Source: Amphibacillus jilinensis Y1
Lineage (GTDB): Bacteria; Bacillota; Bacilli; Bacillales; Amphibacillaceae
Direction of reading: 5' to 3'
Assembly (NCBI RefSeq): GCF_000306965.1
Contig: NZ_JH976434.1
Coordinates: 1,186,619-1,250,618, forward strand
DNA: 64,000 nucleotides
Shown here: piece after piece, positions 1 to 8,758 of the stretch
How positions within the stretch are numbered: position 1 is the first letter of the stretch
Layout of the letters: each line of letters begins with the position of its first letter
Position numbers and translations under genes: made by a program
Notes under the pieces: generated by a model
Databases searched by the model: none
The model's input: only the letters and a program-made list of their open reading frames with translations
What the model was told of the DNA's origin: nothing

Positions 1-1
1 C

Positions 2-856
2 GATAGTCAACAAGTCACAACAGATGATGATTGGATCTTTAGCTTCACAGGGTTGAATCAGTACGATGATGAAGGTATAGCCTATGACTATTCTATTGAA
101 GAAGAACCCGTCGAAGGTTACGAAACAACCATTGAAGGGTTTGACATTACAAACCTTCGTGTTGGTGAAACCGAAGTGAGTGGTGAGAAAACGTGGCTCG
201 ATGATAATAATCCAGATCGGCCGGATGACATTACCGTCAACCTTCTACAAAATGGCGTCCAAATCGATAGTCAACAAGTCACTCCAGATGATGATTGGAC
301 CTTTAGCTTCACAGGGTTGGATCAATTCGATGACGACGGTATAGCCTATGAGTATACAATCGATGAAGACCCTATTGGTGGCTATGAATCGATCATTGAC
401 GGCTATGACATTACCAATCGGCGTATCGGTGAAACCGAAGTAACTGGTGAAAAGGTATGGGTTGATGACAATAGCCCAGATCGTCCAGAATCAATTACTG
501 TCAACCTCCTACAAAACGGCGAGTTGATAGACAGTAAAGAAGTTAGCGCAAATGATGATTGGATCTTTAGTTTTGATCATTTAGCTAAATATGATGAACA
601 GGGTGCACCATTTAACTATACAATTGAAGAAGAGCCAGTAGACGGTTATCAACCATCAATTGATGGTTATCAGATTACAAACACGAAAAAAGAAAGTGCT
701 GCACCGGAAGAATCAGACGATGCTTCATCATCAGACCAAACCCTTCCAGATACAGCGACTAGCCTTTATCATTATTTATTAATGGGGGCTGCATTCATTT
801 TGATGGGATCAGTTGGTTTGATGCATAATCATTACAAAAAAAGAAAAAATCAATAA
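2..856 (+). CDS. Cell-wall-anchored Cna-B repeat protein (5' partial)
   Basis: The reading frame is open from base 2, so the gene begins upstream of the window; the TTG at 53 is only an internal codon. The visible part is made of Cna protein B-type (SpaA-like) domains, beta-sandwich stalk modules of surface adhesins and pilins. Two full units of 88 residues (264 bp) each begin with GETEV, at 164-427 and 428-691, and an incomplete third lies before them. Recurrent segments are DDWxFSF, the GYE/GYQ turn and a closing DITN. A Ser/Asp/Glu-rich spacer follows, then a sorting signal LPDTA, a hydrophobic helix and a KKRKNQ basic tail. This is the C-terminus of a sortase substrate, and LPxTA suggests a non-housekeeping sortase. 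Target and ligand cannot be inferred from the repeats. Confidence 0.9.
   Translation, partial: DSQQVTTDDDWIFSFTGLNQYDDEGIAYDYSIEEEPVEGYETTIEGFDITNLRVGETEVSGEKTWLDDNNPDRPDDITVNLLQNGVQIDSQQVTPDDDWTFSFTGLDQFDDDGIAYEYTIDEDPIGGYESIIDGYDITNRRIGETEVTGEKVWVDDNSPDRPESITVNLLQNGELIDSKEVSANDDWIFSFDHLAKYDEQGAPFNYTIEEEPVDGYQPSIDGYQITNTKKESAAPEESDDASSSDQTLPDTATSLYHYLLMGAAFILMGSVGLMHNHYKKRKNQ
164..691 (+). repeat. Two tandem 264-bp Cna-B units
   Basis: Unit 1 spans 164-427 and unit 2 spans 428-691; both start with codons for GETEV. A third, truncated copy occupies 2-163. Copies 0 and 1 are close to identical over long stretches of DNA around the DSQQVT...DDW segment, which indicates recent duplication or gene conversion. 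Confidence 0.85.
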
Positions 857-866
857 TTAAATAAAT

Positions 867-895
867 AAGCTATCATCGATTTAAGATGATAGCTT
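867..895. terminator. Bidirectional terminator hairpin
   Basis: A perfect 11-bp inverted repeat (AAGCTATCATC / GATGATAGCTT, 7-base loop) lies between two convergent genes that end at 856 and 902. A-rich sequence on one side and T-rich sequence on the other suit termination in both directions. Confidence 0.8.
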
Positions 896-901
896 ATAAT
901 T

Positions 902-2032
902 CTATCTTTTATGATTCTTTTTCCATTGTAAAAACCATGATTGGATATTAGGGTCTATCTCAATATTTAACTCATCGAGATGGGCTTTCAATTCCTTGTA
1001 TTGGTATTCGAGTAGCATGCGATAATTAAATCTCGCATAGAGTTTCATCAGTTGAAACGCTATTTGTTCATCATCTGGTCTGCGCTTAATTATTGATGTA
1101 TACCAACGAGAAGCTTGTTCTGCATCTTCATTTTGATAATAAAAGTCAGCAAGAGCTTTAGCGTGCTGTAACCACATTTCCTCCAACTCAAATCGTGCAC
1201 TGTCTGCCCAAAGGTAGTCATATCCCTCTAGGTAACCACCTTTATACACGTTTAAATGTTCAGTATAACGAGAGACGGTTTCTGCATTTAACGTTTCAGC
1301 ATTCTTAAAATAATCATACCATGTTTGTTTGTCTACACTCGTTTTCATTAATTTAAGGAGATAACCATCCTCTGTACTAGTTATGGATATAAATGCATCA
1401 AGATGCTTCAATGATTTTCTTATATTATAGATATTGACATATAAGTTAGCAAACCCTTTTTCCGGGACCGTATCAGGCCAAATTGTATCAACGATCTTAT
1501 CCTTCGATAAAACATTTCCAGAATGGTGGAGTAAGAATAGAAATACTTCTTTTGACTTGTTCGTTCGCCATTGAATCGTATCTGTAATATCTTGCTCATC
1601 TAGCCAAAACTCTAGCTGACCAAGCATATGTACACTGAGGCGCTTTTTAGGGCTAACGAATTCCTTTGGAGGATAGCGTTGCTGTTTAATCCGTTGAATT
1701 GTTTTTTCTAAGCGATCGCGTTTTACTGGTTTCAAGAGATAATCCAAAGCACTAAGCTCAAATGCTTCAACAGCGTACCCTTTATGCACAGAAACAAAGA
1801 CAATATGTAAATGCGGGTGCTTTTCATTCAACTGTTCAGCCAAGGCTAGACCGTTAATCTCAGGCATCTCGATATCTAAAAAGACCACATCTATTTCTTG
1901 AAGTGCTGTCATGTAATCATCTAAGTAGGGCCTCGTTGATGTAAAACGTATCTTAATATCTTCAAGCTTATTGAGTTGGTGACTAAGAAAGTCTATCGCC
2001 ATGGATTCATCGTCAAATATACAAACGTTCAT
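902..2032 (-). CDS. Response regulator with receiver and BTAD/SARP-type domains
   Basis: This is a cytoplasmic transcription factor. Residues 1-115 form a receiver domain with acidic residues D7/D8, the phosphoacceptor D53 in VFLDIEMP and K101 in LLKPVK. Residues about 130-225 form an OmpR-like winged helix (WRTNKSKEVFLFLLHH). The C-terminal part is a helical BTAD/TPR-like region with repeats such as ASRWYTSIIKRRPDDE. This is the architecture of Bacillales regulators that combine a receiver with a SARP-like output. It is transcribed divergently from the GGDEF protein and the hybrid kinase at 2176-5810, which are probably its signalling partners; that pairing is inferred from position. The divergent 143-bp gap (2033-2175) probably holds both promoters. 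Confidence 0.85.
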   Translation of the reverse strand: MNVCIFDDESMAIDFLSHQLNKLEDIKIRFTSTRPYLDDYMTALQEIDVVFLDIEMPEINGLALAEQLNEKHPHLHIVFVSVHKGYAVEAFELSALDYLLKPVKRDRLEKTIQRIKQQRYPPKEFVSPKKRLSVHMLGQLEFWLDEQDITDTIQWRTNKSKEVFLFLLHHSGNVLSKDKIVDTIWPDTVPEKGFANLYVNIYNIRKSLKHLDAFISITSTEDGYLLKLMKTSVDKQTWYDYFKNAETLNAETVSRYTEHLNVYKGGYLEGYDYLWADSARFELEEMWLQHAKALADFYYQNEDAEQASRWYTSIIKRRPDDEQIAFQLMKLYARFNYRMLLEYQYKELKAHLDELNIEIDPNIQSWFLQWKKNHKR

Positions 2033-2175
2033 GAGCGTTGCCCCCCTTTTTAAAATTGAGACGTAATACCTATACTTTACAAAAACTTGTTTAGAAATCG
2101 TATAGGACCAAAGTATATAGTTATATTATAATACCTTCGACATAAATGACTATGATAAACTAGGAGTGACCTATT

Positions 2176-2733
2176 ATGAACGTAATACACAGTCTATTAA
2201 TAATAATTGTTATATTAATCGCCATCATATCACAAATATATCTGAACAGAAATAAATATAAAAAAATGGCCTTAACAGATGCTCTAACAGGGGTTCCGAA
2301 TCGCTATGCATTGAAAGAGTATTTAAGAACAAGCGCAGATAAGACAGAGACTGTCTACTTTATTGACCTTGATCATTTCAAATCAATCAATGATCAATAT
2401 GGCCATCATTATGGTGATTATGTTTTGAAAATTATTGCTGCTCGGTTAGCACTGATTCAAAGTATACAGATCTATCGCGTTGGTGGTGATGAATTTATTA
2501 TCATATCTAATCTTCCAGACAAACAGGTGCGTCAAACGTTGACATTCAAACTACTAGAAAGTATTAAACAACCCATTTATTTAAACAACAATTCACTAAA
2601 AGTAACAGCTACAATTGGCATTTCCGAAGGCCATGCTTTAAAAGAAGATATCATAAAAGAGGCAGATCAAGCTTTATTATTAGCAAAAAAACACGCAAAA
2701 GGAACAACCTTTTGTTATTCAAACAATAGGTGA
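2176..2733 (+). CDS. Membrane-anchored GGDEF protein (diguanylate cyclase)
   Basis: The first 23 residues are one hydrophobic helix, followed by a single GGDEF domain of about 150 residues. Substrate and metal-site segments are present (DALTGVPNR, FIDLDHFKSIND) and the active-site signature GGDEF is intact at 103-107, so synthesis of cyclic di-GMP from two GTP is likely. The RxxD product-inhibition site that usually lies five residues upstream of GGDEF is absent (QSIQ there), so classical feedback inhibition is unlikely. The ATG is preceded by AGGAG at 2162. It lies immediately upstream of, and is probably cotranscribed with, the hybrid kinase. Confidence 0.9.
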   Translation: MNVIHSLLIIIVILIAIISQIYLNRNKYKKMALTDALTGVPNRYALKEYLRTSADKTETVYFIDLDHFKSINDQYGHHYGDYVLKIIAARLALIQSIQIYRVGGDEFIIISNLPDKQVRQTLTFKLLESIKQPIYLNNNSLKVTATIGISEGHALKEDIIKEADQALLLAKKHAKGTTFCYSNNR

Positions 2734-2756
2734 TCGATAAGAATGGAGGTGAACGC

Positions 2757-5700
2757 ATGATACAATCGAACACTTTGACAAAAAGACGTTACATCGCACT
2801 AATCGCTTTTTTATTTATTCTACTTATTACAAGTATCCGTTTTATTTGGCTTAACGTGCATGAACCAGTTGATCAACCGATTGTAGACAATGGTCAATTG
2901 AATCTATCTGATTGGACCTTTACTGATGATCCATTATCATTAAATGGCGAATGGGCTTTTCATCGCCATAGTTTTACTGAAACAGAAAATACCGCTTCAC
3001 ACCAAGAAGAACAACGTATAGAAGTACCTGGTGATTGGGCCCCTGTTTTACAAGGCGAGCATTCTGAGTCAGCATCTTATGGCTATGGTAGTTACGAACT
3101 AACGATTCGTTTACCAGAAGAGCGACCGAACGTCTATGGTGTCCGTATTAAAAGCTTACATAGTAGCGCAAGAATTATTGCAAATGGAGAAGTTGTCAAA
3201 ACTGTTAACCAACCGACTACTTCACCAAAGATGGCACCAACATTTCGCGGGCCCTTTCACGCCCTATTTTCAATTCCAGAAGAAGCAGAAGAACTTAACT
3301 TAGTCATCGAAACGTCCAACTATCATACACCTTACATGGGCGGGATTAATAAATCCGTATCCTTTGGGACCGATCAAGCCATTACACAAGAAGTAAATAT
3401 GCAGGAAACATTGCAATTAACTGTCATTATCGTATTGCTTCTACACGCACTTTACGCGTTTTTGTTATTTATAACACGAAAAAAACTTAACCAAAAGGAA
3501 TTATTACTCTTTGGGGTAATGCTCATTTTTATGGCACTAGGTAGCGTTCTAGACGATGAGACCTTCATTCAATTACCCATCCCTAGAGAGTATAGCTTTA
3601 GAATCATGACCTTTTTTTATGTCTGTTTACTCACCTTAATGATCCAATTCATCCACAAATTATATCCGACAAACAAACGGTTCGTTCAAATGGTGACGTT
3701 CATTGTCAGTGTAATGGCTATCTTAACATTAGGCATTGTTCCTTTTGAACATCTATCGATTTTATTAGGACTGTATTATGCCTTGTATTTCATCGCCATT
3801 AGTTACATGATGTATACAACTATTCAACATATTAAGCACGGTAGCATAGACGGCTATTTCATTTTATTCTTTATCATCAGTTATACATCGAATATTATTT
3901 GGGGCTTTTTAATATTAAGTGATGTGATCGACTTTCCTTTTTATCCATTTGATTTCTTTTTTGCCATTCTATCGATTGCACTTCTTTTGTTTAAACGTCA
4001 CCACCAATTATTCGTGGTCTCTGAACAACAGCGCGAGAAATTAATTGAAGAAGACCAAAAGAAAGATCAATTCTTAGCCAACACATCACACGAGATCAGA
4101 AACCCGCTACATGCAATGATTAATATCTCGCAATTGTTATTAAACAACCATGAAGGGTTAGATCAAAAAGCAAAAGATAATTTAGCATTAATTATTAGAA
4201 CGGGACACCAATTAACCTTTACACTTAATGATATTTTAGATATTACGAAAATTAAAGAGCATGGAATCAGCTTGGATAAAACGGGTGTCGACTTAAACGT
4301 ACTGACAAATGAAGTGATCGAAATTGTTACATTTATGTCTAGTAAATCGACTGTTCATATTGCCAATCACATATCTGAAAAGCTGCCATTAGTATACGCC
4401 GATCGTCATCGCATGATCAGAGTGCTGTTTAATTTATTGCATAATGCACTCAAAAATACTGACGAAGGTACCATTGTTGTTGATGCGCATCAAACGGGCA
4501 ATACCGTAAAAGTATCCGTAACGGATCCGGGCATTGGGATGTCAGAGCGTGACATGGATAAAATTTTCTTACCATACGAAAAATTAATCCCTCATCACCG
4601 TGATAGTGGTGGCATAGGATTAGGCTTGAGTATTACTAGACAGCTGATCGAAAAACACGGTGGTACACTTAAGGTAAGATCTAAAAAAGGTGAGGGATCT
4701 GAATTTAGTTTCACTTTACCTTTAGCCACCACTGAACATGGAGCAAAGATCACTCAAGACACAAACGTTTCACCTGTGATCAAAGATGAACCATTGTCCC
4801 ACACCGCTCAACAAAGCAAAAGTCATGTGAAGATTTTGGTCGTGGACGATGACTTGATTAATCTAAACGTCTTAAAACGAATATTAGAACCGACTTATCA
4901 AGTGACAACAACATCAAAGCCTGAAAATGTGGTGGAACTACTTGATAAACAAGTATTTGATTTGATCATATCAGATGTTATGATGCCTAAAATATCAGGC
5001 TACCAATTAACTGAAAGCATAAGGCAACGTTTTTCAATCTCAGAGCTGCCAATCTTATTACTCACTGCAAGAAGCCAACCTGAAGATATCTATACAGGAT
5101 TTTTAGCAGGTGCAAACGATTATATTGTTAAACCTGTTGATTCACTAGAATTACAAGCACGTGTCCAAGCCTTAACACAGTTAAAACAAGCCATTCATAA
5201 ACAATTACAACTAGAAGCAGCTTGGCTACAAGCCCAAATCAAGCCACATTTCATCTTTAATACATTAAATAGTATTGCATCACTCAGCACAAAAGATATT
5301 GATCAGATGATTGATCTATTACATGCATTTGGTCAGTATTTGACCAATAGTTTTAGTATGAGTAATACGAAGACAATAGTGCCACTATCTGAAGAGTTAG
5401 AACTAGTGGAAGCCTATCTATATATTAATCAAGTACGTTTTGATCAACGCGTTCATTATGAAGTTGATGTAGAAGACCCTGACGACATCAAAATACCACC
5501 CCTAATCGTTCAAACATTAGTAGAAAATGCATTGAAACATGGTGTTTTAAAACAAGCGAATGGTGGACACATTTTGATTCGCGGGAGACGTTTAACTTCT
5601 TATTATGAGCTGCAAGTTATCGATAATGGCGTTGGTATGAACAACTCGAAACTGCAAGACATTTTACACAACAACATTGATGACCATCACATCGGTTTAG

Positions 5701-5810
5701 CTAATACGAATAAACGCTTAAAAAAATTATTCAATCAACAACTTATGATTACATCCACAGAAGGTGAAGGTACAACGATTACTATTCAATTGCCTTTACA
5801 TGATGATTGA
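2757..5810 (+). CDS. 7TM-DISM hybrid histidine kinase with two kinase modules
   Basis: An upstream GTG at 2730 is in frame, but GGAGG at 2744 is placed for the ATG at 2757, giving 1017 residues. In order: an N-terminal membrane helix, an extracellular 7TMR-DISM sensory domain, about seven membrane helices, a HisKA/HATPase kinase with phosphoacceptor H445 (NTSHEIRNP) and ATP-lid glycines, a receiver with D740 (IISDVMMP), and a second LytS-type kinase with H831 (QIKPHFIFNTLNS) and its own ATPase domain. The protein can thus sense a ligand, phosphorylate internally and probably pass phosphate to a separate regulator such as the one at 902-2032. The signal is unknown; DISM extracellular domains are often thought to bind carbohydrates. 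The gene ends directly against an insertion-element end. Confidence 0.9.
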   Translation: MIQSNTLTKRRYIALIAFLFILLITSIRFIWLNVHEPVDQPIVDNGQLNLSDWTFTDDPLSLNGEWAFHRHSFTETENTASHQEEQRIEVPGDWAPVLQGEHSESASYGYGSYELTIRLPEERPNVYGVRIKSLHSSARIIANGEVVKTVNQPTTSPKMAPTFRGPFHALFSIPEEAEELNLVIETSNYHTPYMGGINKSVSFGTDQAITQEVNMQETLQLTVIIVLLLHALYAFLLFITRKKLNQKELLLFGVMLIFMALGSVLDDETFIQLPIPREYSFRIMTFFYVCLLTLMIQFIHKLYPTNKRFVQMVTFIVSVMAILTLGIVPFEHLSILLGLYYALYFIAISYMMYTTIQHIKHGSIDGYFILFFIISYTSNIIWGFLILSDVIDFPFYPFDFFFAILSIALLLFKRHHQLFVVSEQQREKLIEEDQKKDQFLANTSHEIRNPLHAMINISQLLLNNHEGLDQKAKDNLALIIRTGHQLTFTLNDILDITKIKEHGISLDKTGVDLNVLTNEVIEIVTFMSSKSTVHIANHISEKLPLVYADRHRMIRVLFNLLHNALKNTDEGTIVVDAHQTGNTVKVSVTDPGIGMSERDMDKIFLPYEKLIPHHRDSGGIGLGLSITRQLIEKHGGTLKVRSKKGEGSEFSFTLPLATTEHGAKITQDTNVSPVIKDEPLSHTAQQSKSHVKILVVDDDLINLNVLKRILEPTYQVTTTSKPENVVELLDKQVFDLIISDVMMPKISGYQLTESIRQRFSISELPILLLTARSQPEDIYTGFLAGANDYIVKPVDSLELQARVQALTQLKQAIHKQLQLEAAWLQAQIKPHFIFNTLNSIASLSTKDIDQMIDLLHAFGQYLTNSFSMSNTKTIVPLSEELELVEAYLYINQVRFDQRVHYEVDVEDPDDIKIPPLIVQTLVENALKHGVLKQANGGHILIRGRRLTSYYELQVIDNGVGMNNSKLQDILHNNIDDHHIGLANTNKRLKKLFNQQLMITSTEGEGTTITIQLPLHDD

Positions 5811-5860
5811 ACGACTCACCACTTAATTTCTAATGACGTTTGAAGTGGGAGATTCCTAAG
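5811..5860 (-). mobile_element. Probable IS605/TnpB right end with subterminal hairpin
   Basis: Read on the minus strand, an imperfect stem (CTCCCACTT pairing with AAGTGGTGAG; plus-strand positions 5843-5851 and 5815-5824) is followed by GTCGTTCAA and then by sequence of the kinase gene. A hairpin followed by TTCAA just downstream of a TnpB C-terminus resembles the right end and guide-RNA scaffold terminus of IS605/IS1341-type elements. The transposon assignment is inference; the hairpin is directly visible. Confidence 0.5.
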
Positions 5861-5887
5861 AACATCAACCTAGTGTTTAATTATTGA

Positions 5888-6062
5888 TTAGGCGATCCTT
5901 GGTGCACCGACAATTGGAAGTTTTATCACTTCACCTGCGATGCGTTTACTTGGGTTAAGATCACGGTCATGGTTTGTATGGCGTAATGGAGAGAGCGAAC
6001 TCGGTATCCTATCGCAATAATCATTCGAGATTATAATGTATTGTTTTATAATTCTTACCATC
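5888..6062 (-). pseudogene. TnpB (OrfB) C-terminal remnant
   Basis: A minus-strand frame of about 55 codons ends at a TAA (5890-5888) and encodes HTNHDRDLNPSKRIAG followed by EVIKLPIVGAPRIA. HDRDxN is the conserved C-terminal motif of TnpB nucleases, where the aspartate of the last RuvC motif lies. The remainder of the roughly 370-residue protein, including the zinc-finger cysteines, is missing upstream, where the frame meets a stop. The product would be inactive. The 77 bp between this stop and the putative right end is compatible with a normal element terminus. Confidence 0.55.
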
Positions 6063-6251
6063 ATTCGCAGTTGTTAAGTATGACTTGACAACTGCTTTTT
6101 CCTCTAACTCTTTTTCTCCCAATATATTTTTATTTGTAAGTTAATGTTCTGTATAGCCGATTGGTAAAGCTCTGCTACTTGATGCATTAAAGACAATCTG
6201 TGATCTACAGGTGACGGCCACCGGCCACTATTACTTAGCGTGTTTCGAGCA

Positions 6252-6616
6252 TCATAAACTTGTCAGCTTTATGCGTGATATTTTTAAAAATAACGATAAG
6301 ATTATTATTGGATTACAAAATGCTACTTCACAGTCAACCTCTCTCTCCTTCAGATTGAACTATTCGGTTTTTCCGAATAGTTGCCGACTCCCGAAGTTCT
6401 CCTTCTGCATATATATTCTGAATATGCTCATTAATTGTATTTACTTCATTTTGATACAATTCCGCAATTGCTCTTTTGTGTCATCCAAACTGTCTCATTT
6501 TCCAATCTAACATCTATTTTTGTATTTCCATCCTCTGTTTGATAGATTAGTATACTCGTTTCATTTTGAATTGCATCATTCCCTTTTAATAGAATTTCAC
6601 TTAACCACCGAAAACC
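6252..6616 (-). pseudogene. Decayed rhuM-like (Fic/DinD-associated) gene
   Basis: On the minus strand one frame gives ILIYQTEDGNTKIDVRLENE followed by TVWMTQ. After a shift near 6475 the next frame gives AIAELYQNEVNTINEHI and then IRKNRIVQSEGER. After a second shift near 6340 it gives VDCEVAFCNPIIILS and stops at 6254-6252. Together these follow the N-terminal order of RhuM family proteins (YxTxDGxxxxxVRxxxETVW, then TxxxxAELF, then RKNxIVQxEG). There is no start codon in frame, the two frameshifts disrupt it, and the C-terminal half is gone. RhuM proteins occur in pathogenicity and mobile islands and their function is poorly known. Confidence 0.75.
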
Positions 6617-6741
6617 TCATTTAACTATAAAAAAAATAACATTAAATCATGTTAACTTTAAAAAAAACAAAAAAAATCATTCCCTTTTCTCTCTGTTTGA
6701 ATTAAAATGAAATTATGATAACTTTTTAAGGAGTGATAGAT

Positions 6742-7488
6742 TTGGAGCAATATAAGTTTGATGTAGATGATAGTAAACTGATTGTTGATGCTATTGTAGA
6801 GGGTTACCGTGATTACATTGAACATCGTAAAGATCGGCATCGTAATATGAAAATTAGTTCTGCATTTGCATGGACTAAGGGGAATTTTATTGAAAGTAGA
6901 CTTGCTGATATTAGTGGAGAACTTAATTTATCTTACAAGAAGGCTAAGGCAGGTTTAACATGGGATTATTTACAATTCACTCATGGTGACACTAAAAAAC
7001 TTTTTCTTATTAAGAATGCAGCCTATTTTAATGAAAAAGGCTTTTCACAGGCAGTATTACCTAATAAAAATAGAAGTAGAGGAAGTCGCCGTACTTATCT
7101 TCATGAACTCTCTAAAATTAATCAAGACATTGAATTTGAAAAAATTCCTCAAAACCATGAAAATTTAATTGAACAAAATGAGCAACTCTCATTGTTTGTA
7201 ACAGAACAGCAAGTAAAAGCTGATCTTGAACATTTCCAAACAGAATATAACGAATTCCATATTCTTACTTATAAAATTGATGATGCTTTTCAAATTTCCA
7301 AGATAATGCATTATTTACCTAATCCAGAGGATAATATAGCGTATAGGATACAGGATCTTTCAGAATATATATCTGGTTCAGAGTTAACTGATGAAGAGCG
7401 AGAAATCATTGCTCCTGAACAAGACAGTGATATAATTGATCCTGCGGCATTTGATATAGGAATCTTTGAGGGTGAAGAAAGCAAGTAA
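6742..7488 (+). CDS. Uncharacterised protein paired with an ImmA/IrrE gene
   Basis: A GTG at 6733 overlaps the AAGGAG ribosome site, so the better start is the TTG at 6742, eight bases after it, giving 248 residues. The protein is mostly helical and charged with no membrane segment or signal peptide. An N-terminal segment (IVEGYRDYIEHRKDRH) is followed by a moderately conserved-looking core with FLIKNAAYFNE, and an acidic C-terminus (DEEREIIAPEQDSD). I do not recognise a catalytic motif. It is followed at 26 bp by an HTH-ImmA/IrrE gene, an arrangement seen in putative repressor/antitoxin pairs of Gram-positive genomes. It may be the partner effector or toxin, but this is inferred from context only. 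Confidence 0.75.
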   Translation: MEQYKFDVDDSKLIVDAIVEGYRDYIEHRKDRHRNMKISSAFAWTKGNFIESRLADISGELNLSYKKAKAGLTWDYLQFTHGDTKKLFLIKNAAYFNEKGFSQAVLPNKNRSRGSRRTYLHELSKINQDIEFEKIPQNHENLIEQNEQLSLFVTEQQVKADLEHFQTEYNEFHILTYKIDDAFQISKIMHYLPNPEDNIAYRIQDLSEYISGSELTDEEREIIAPEQDSDIIDPAAFDIGIFEGEESK

Positions 7489-7514
7489 GCTTTTATAAAA
7501 TAAGGGGGAGCACT

Positions 7515-8717
7515 ATGTTTATTGGTGAGAATTTAACCAATCTTCGTTTAATGCATGGATATTCACGAAAACAGCTCTCTGACATGTTAAATGTAACAGA
7601 ACAGGCAGTTTGGCAATACGAGAATAATTACACATCACCAAAAATGATGATTGTTAATGATTTAAAAGCTATTTTTAATGTGAAAAGTAAATATTTTTAT
7701 AAAAAAGATGTACTTAATCGTTACTTTGAACCAAAAAATATTTCAGTTATGAATATTGCGTACCGTTCTAAAGTAATGAATGTCATATCAAAAACACAAG
7801 CGGAAGCAAAGCATATCGAATTTTTGGATAGCTTTATTAACTATGTAACAGATAAATTAACTTATCCCACACAAAAGATTATTCAATTGAGAAATAAAGT
7901 AATTGAATACTTAAACACTGCTGATACCGGGGATAGGAACACTCTAATAAAAAATGCAGCCATGTTAGCACGACAAGAACTAGGACTTCGTGATGACACA
8001 AATGACAACCTTATGTTTTTAATTGAAAAAAGTGGCGTGTTTATTTTTGAAAAGGCTATTGACAATGAAATTGACGCTTATAGTCTATGGACTAATCAAG
8101 ATCGGCCTTTTATTATATTAGGTGATCTGAAGCGTTCATCAGTTCGTAGAAATTTTGATATTGCGCATGAGCTTGGACATTTATTACTTCATTATCGAGT
8201 TGAATTTACTAGTTTAGACCGTAAAGAACATAAGGAAATCGAAAAGGAAGCCAACCAGTTCGCAGGTGCCTTTCTTCTACCCGAAGAATCGTTTTTAGAT
8301 GATATGCAAACTGTCATTCATGTAACAAATCCTGATGCATATATAGATTTAAAAAAGAAATGGAAAACATCTCTACAGGTCTTAGGATATCGTGCAGCAA
8401 ATTTAGGTGTATTAGATACCAAAATGCATCGCAATTTTTATGCAGCACTTCATCGAAAAGGATACTTAAAAAAAGAGCCTCTAGACGAAACATTACCTTT
8501 ACAAAAGCCACAAAAAATGAAATCAATAATTGACTTGGTTGCTCAAAAAGGCTTGATTGATATGCGGCAAATGATTGAAAATGATTGGATGGTGGAACTA
8601 AACTTCTTCTACAGAATAACAGGTATTGATTTGAAGTTTTTTAATCAATATATAGCTAATAAGCAGGATTTCGACATAGTTAATGTTACTGACTTATCAA
8701 CTGATATTAGTGATTAA
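7515..8717 (+). CDS. HTH (XRE) - ImmA/IrrE metallopeptidase fusion
   Basis: Residues 1-65 are a Cro/C1-type helix-turn-helix (SRKQLSDMLNVTEQAVWQYE). Residues about 150-300 are a Peptidase_M78 (ImmA/IrrE) domain with the zinc motif H218ELGH222 and a downstream glutamate-rich helix (EKEANQFAGAFLLPEE) supplying the third ligand. Proteins of this architecture repress their own operon and cleave a repressor or partner when triggered. GGGGG ribosome site (AAGGGGGAGC) precedes the ATG. It is probably cotranscribed with the upstream gene and together they look like a stress-response or toxin-antitoxin-like module sitting among mobile-element debris. Confidence 0.85.
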   Translation: MFIGENLTNLRLMHGYSRKQLSDMLNVTEQAVWQYENNYTSPKMMIVNDLKAIFNVKSKYFYKKDVLNRYFEPKNISVMNIAYRSKVMNVISKTQAEAKHIEFLDSFINYVTDKLTYPTQKIIQLRNKVIEYLNTADTGDRNTLIKNAAMLARQELGLRDDTNDNLMFLIEKSGVFIFEKAIDNEIDAYSLWTNQDRPFIILGDLKRSSVRRNFDIAHELGHLLLHYRVEFTSLDRKEHKEIEKEANQFAGAFLLPEESFLDDMQTVIHVTNPDAYIDLKKKWKTSLQVLGYRAANLGVLDTKMHRNFYAALHRKGYLKKEPLDETLPLQKPQKMKSIIDLVAQKGLIDMRQMIENDWMVELNFFYRITGIDLKFFNQYIANKQDFDIVNVTDLSTDISD

Positions 8718-8721
8718 ACAC

Positions 8722-8758
8722 CGAGATAAAATCATTCCATTGGAACGGTTTTATCTCG
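8722..8758 (+). terminator. Terminator after ImmA/IrrE module
   Basis: A 10-bp stem (CGAGATAAAA / TTTTATCTCG, 17-base loop) lies four bases after the stop codon and is followed by CTTTCTATTT. Confidence 0.8.

Larger units (their letters stand above)
5811..6741. other. Gene-poor strip with mobile-element and pseudogene debris
   Basis: This 931-bp stretch holds no intact gene. It contains a hairpin resembling an IS605-family right end, the C-terminal remnant of a TnpB-like protein on the minus strand, a frameshifted rhuM-like pseudogene on the minus strand, and AT-rich sequence leading into the next gene. Bases 6061-6250 show nothing recognisable. Confidence 0.7.

Noticed and set aside
6211-6510. 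99-codon plus-strand ORF
   Set aside because: It lies antisense to the decayed rhuM-like gene, which explains its open frame; no ribosome site.
6658-6840. 60-codon minus-strand ORF
   Set aside because: Overlaps the start of the supported gene at 6742 in antisense and is low-complexity.
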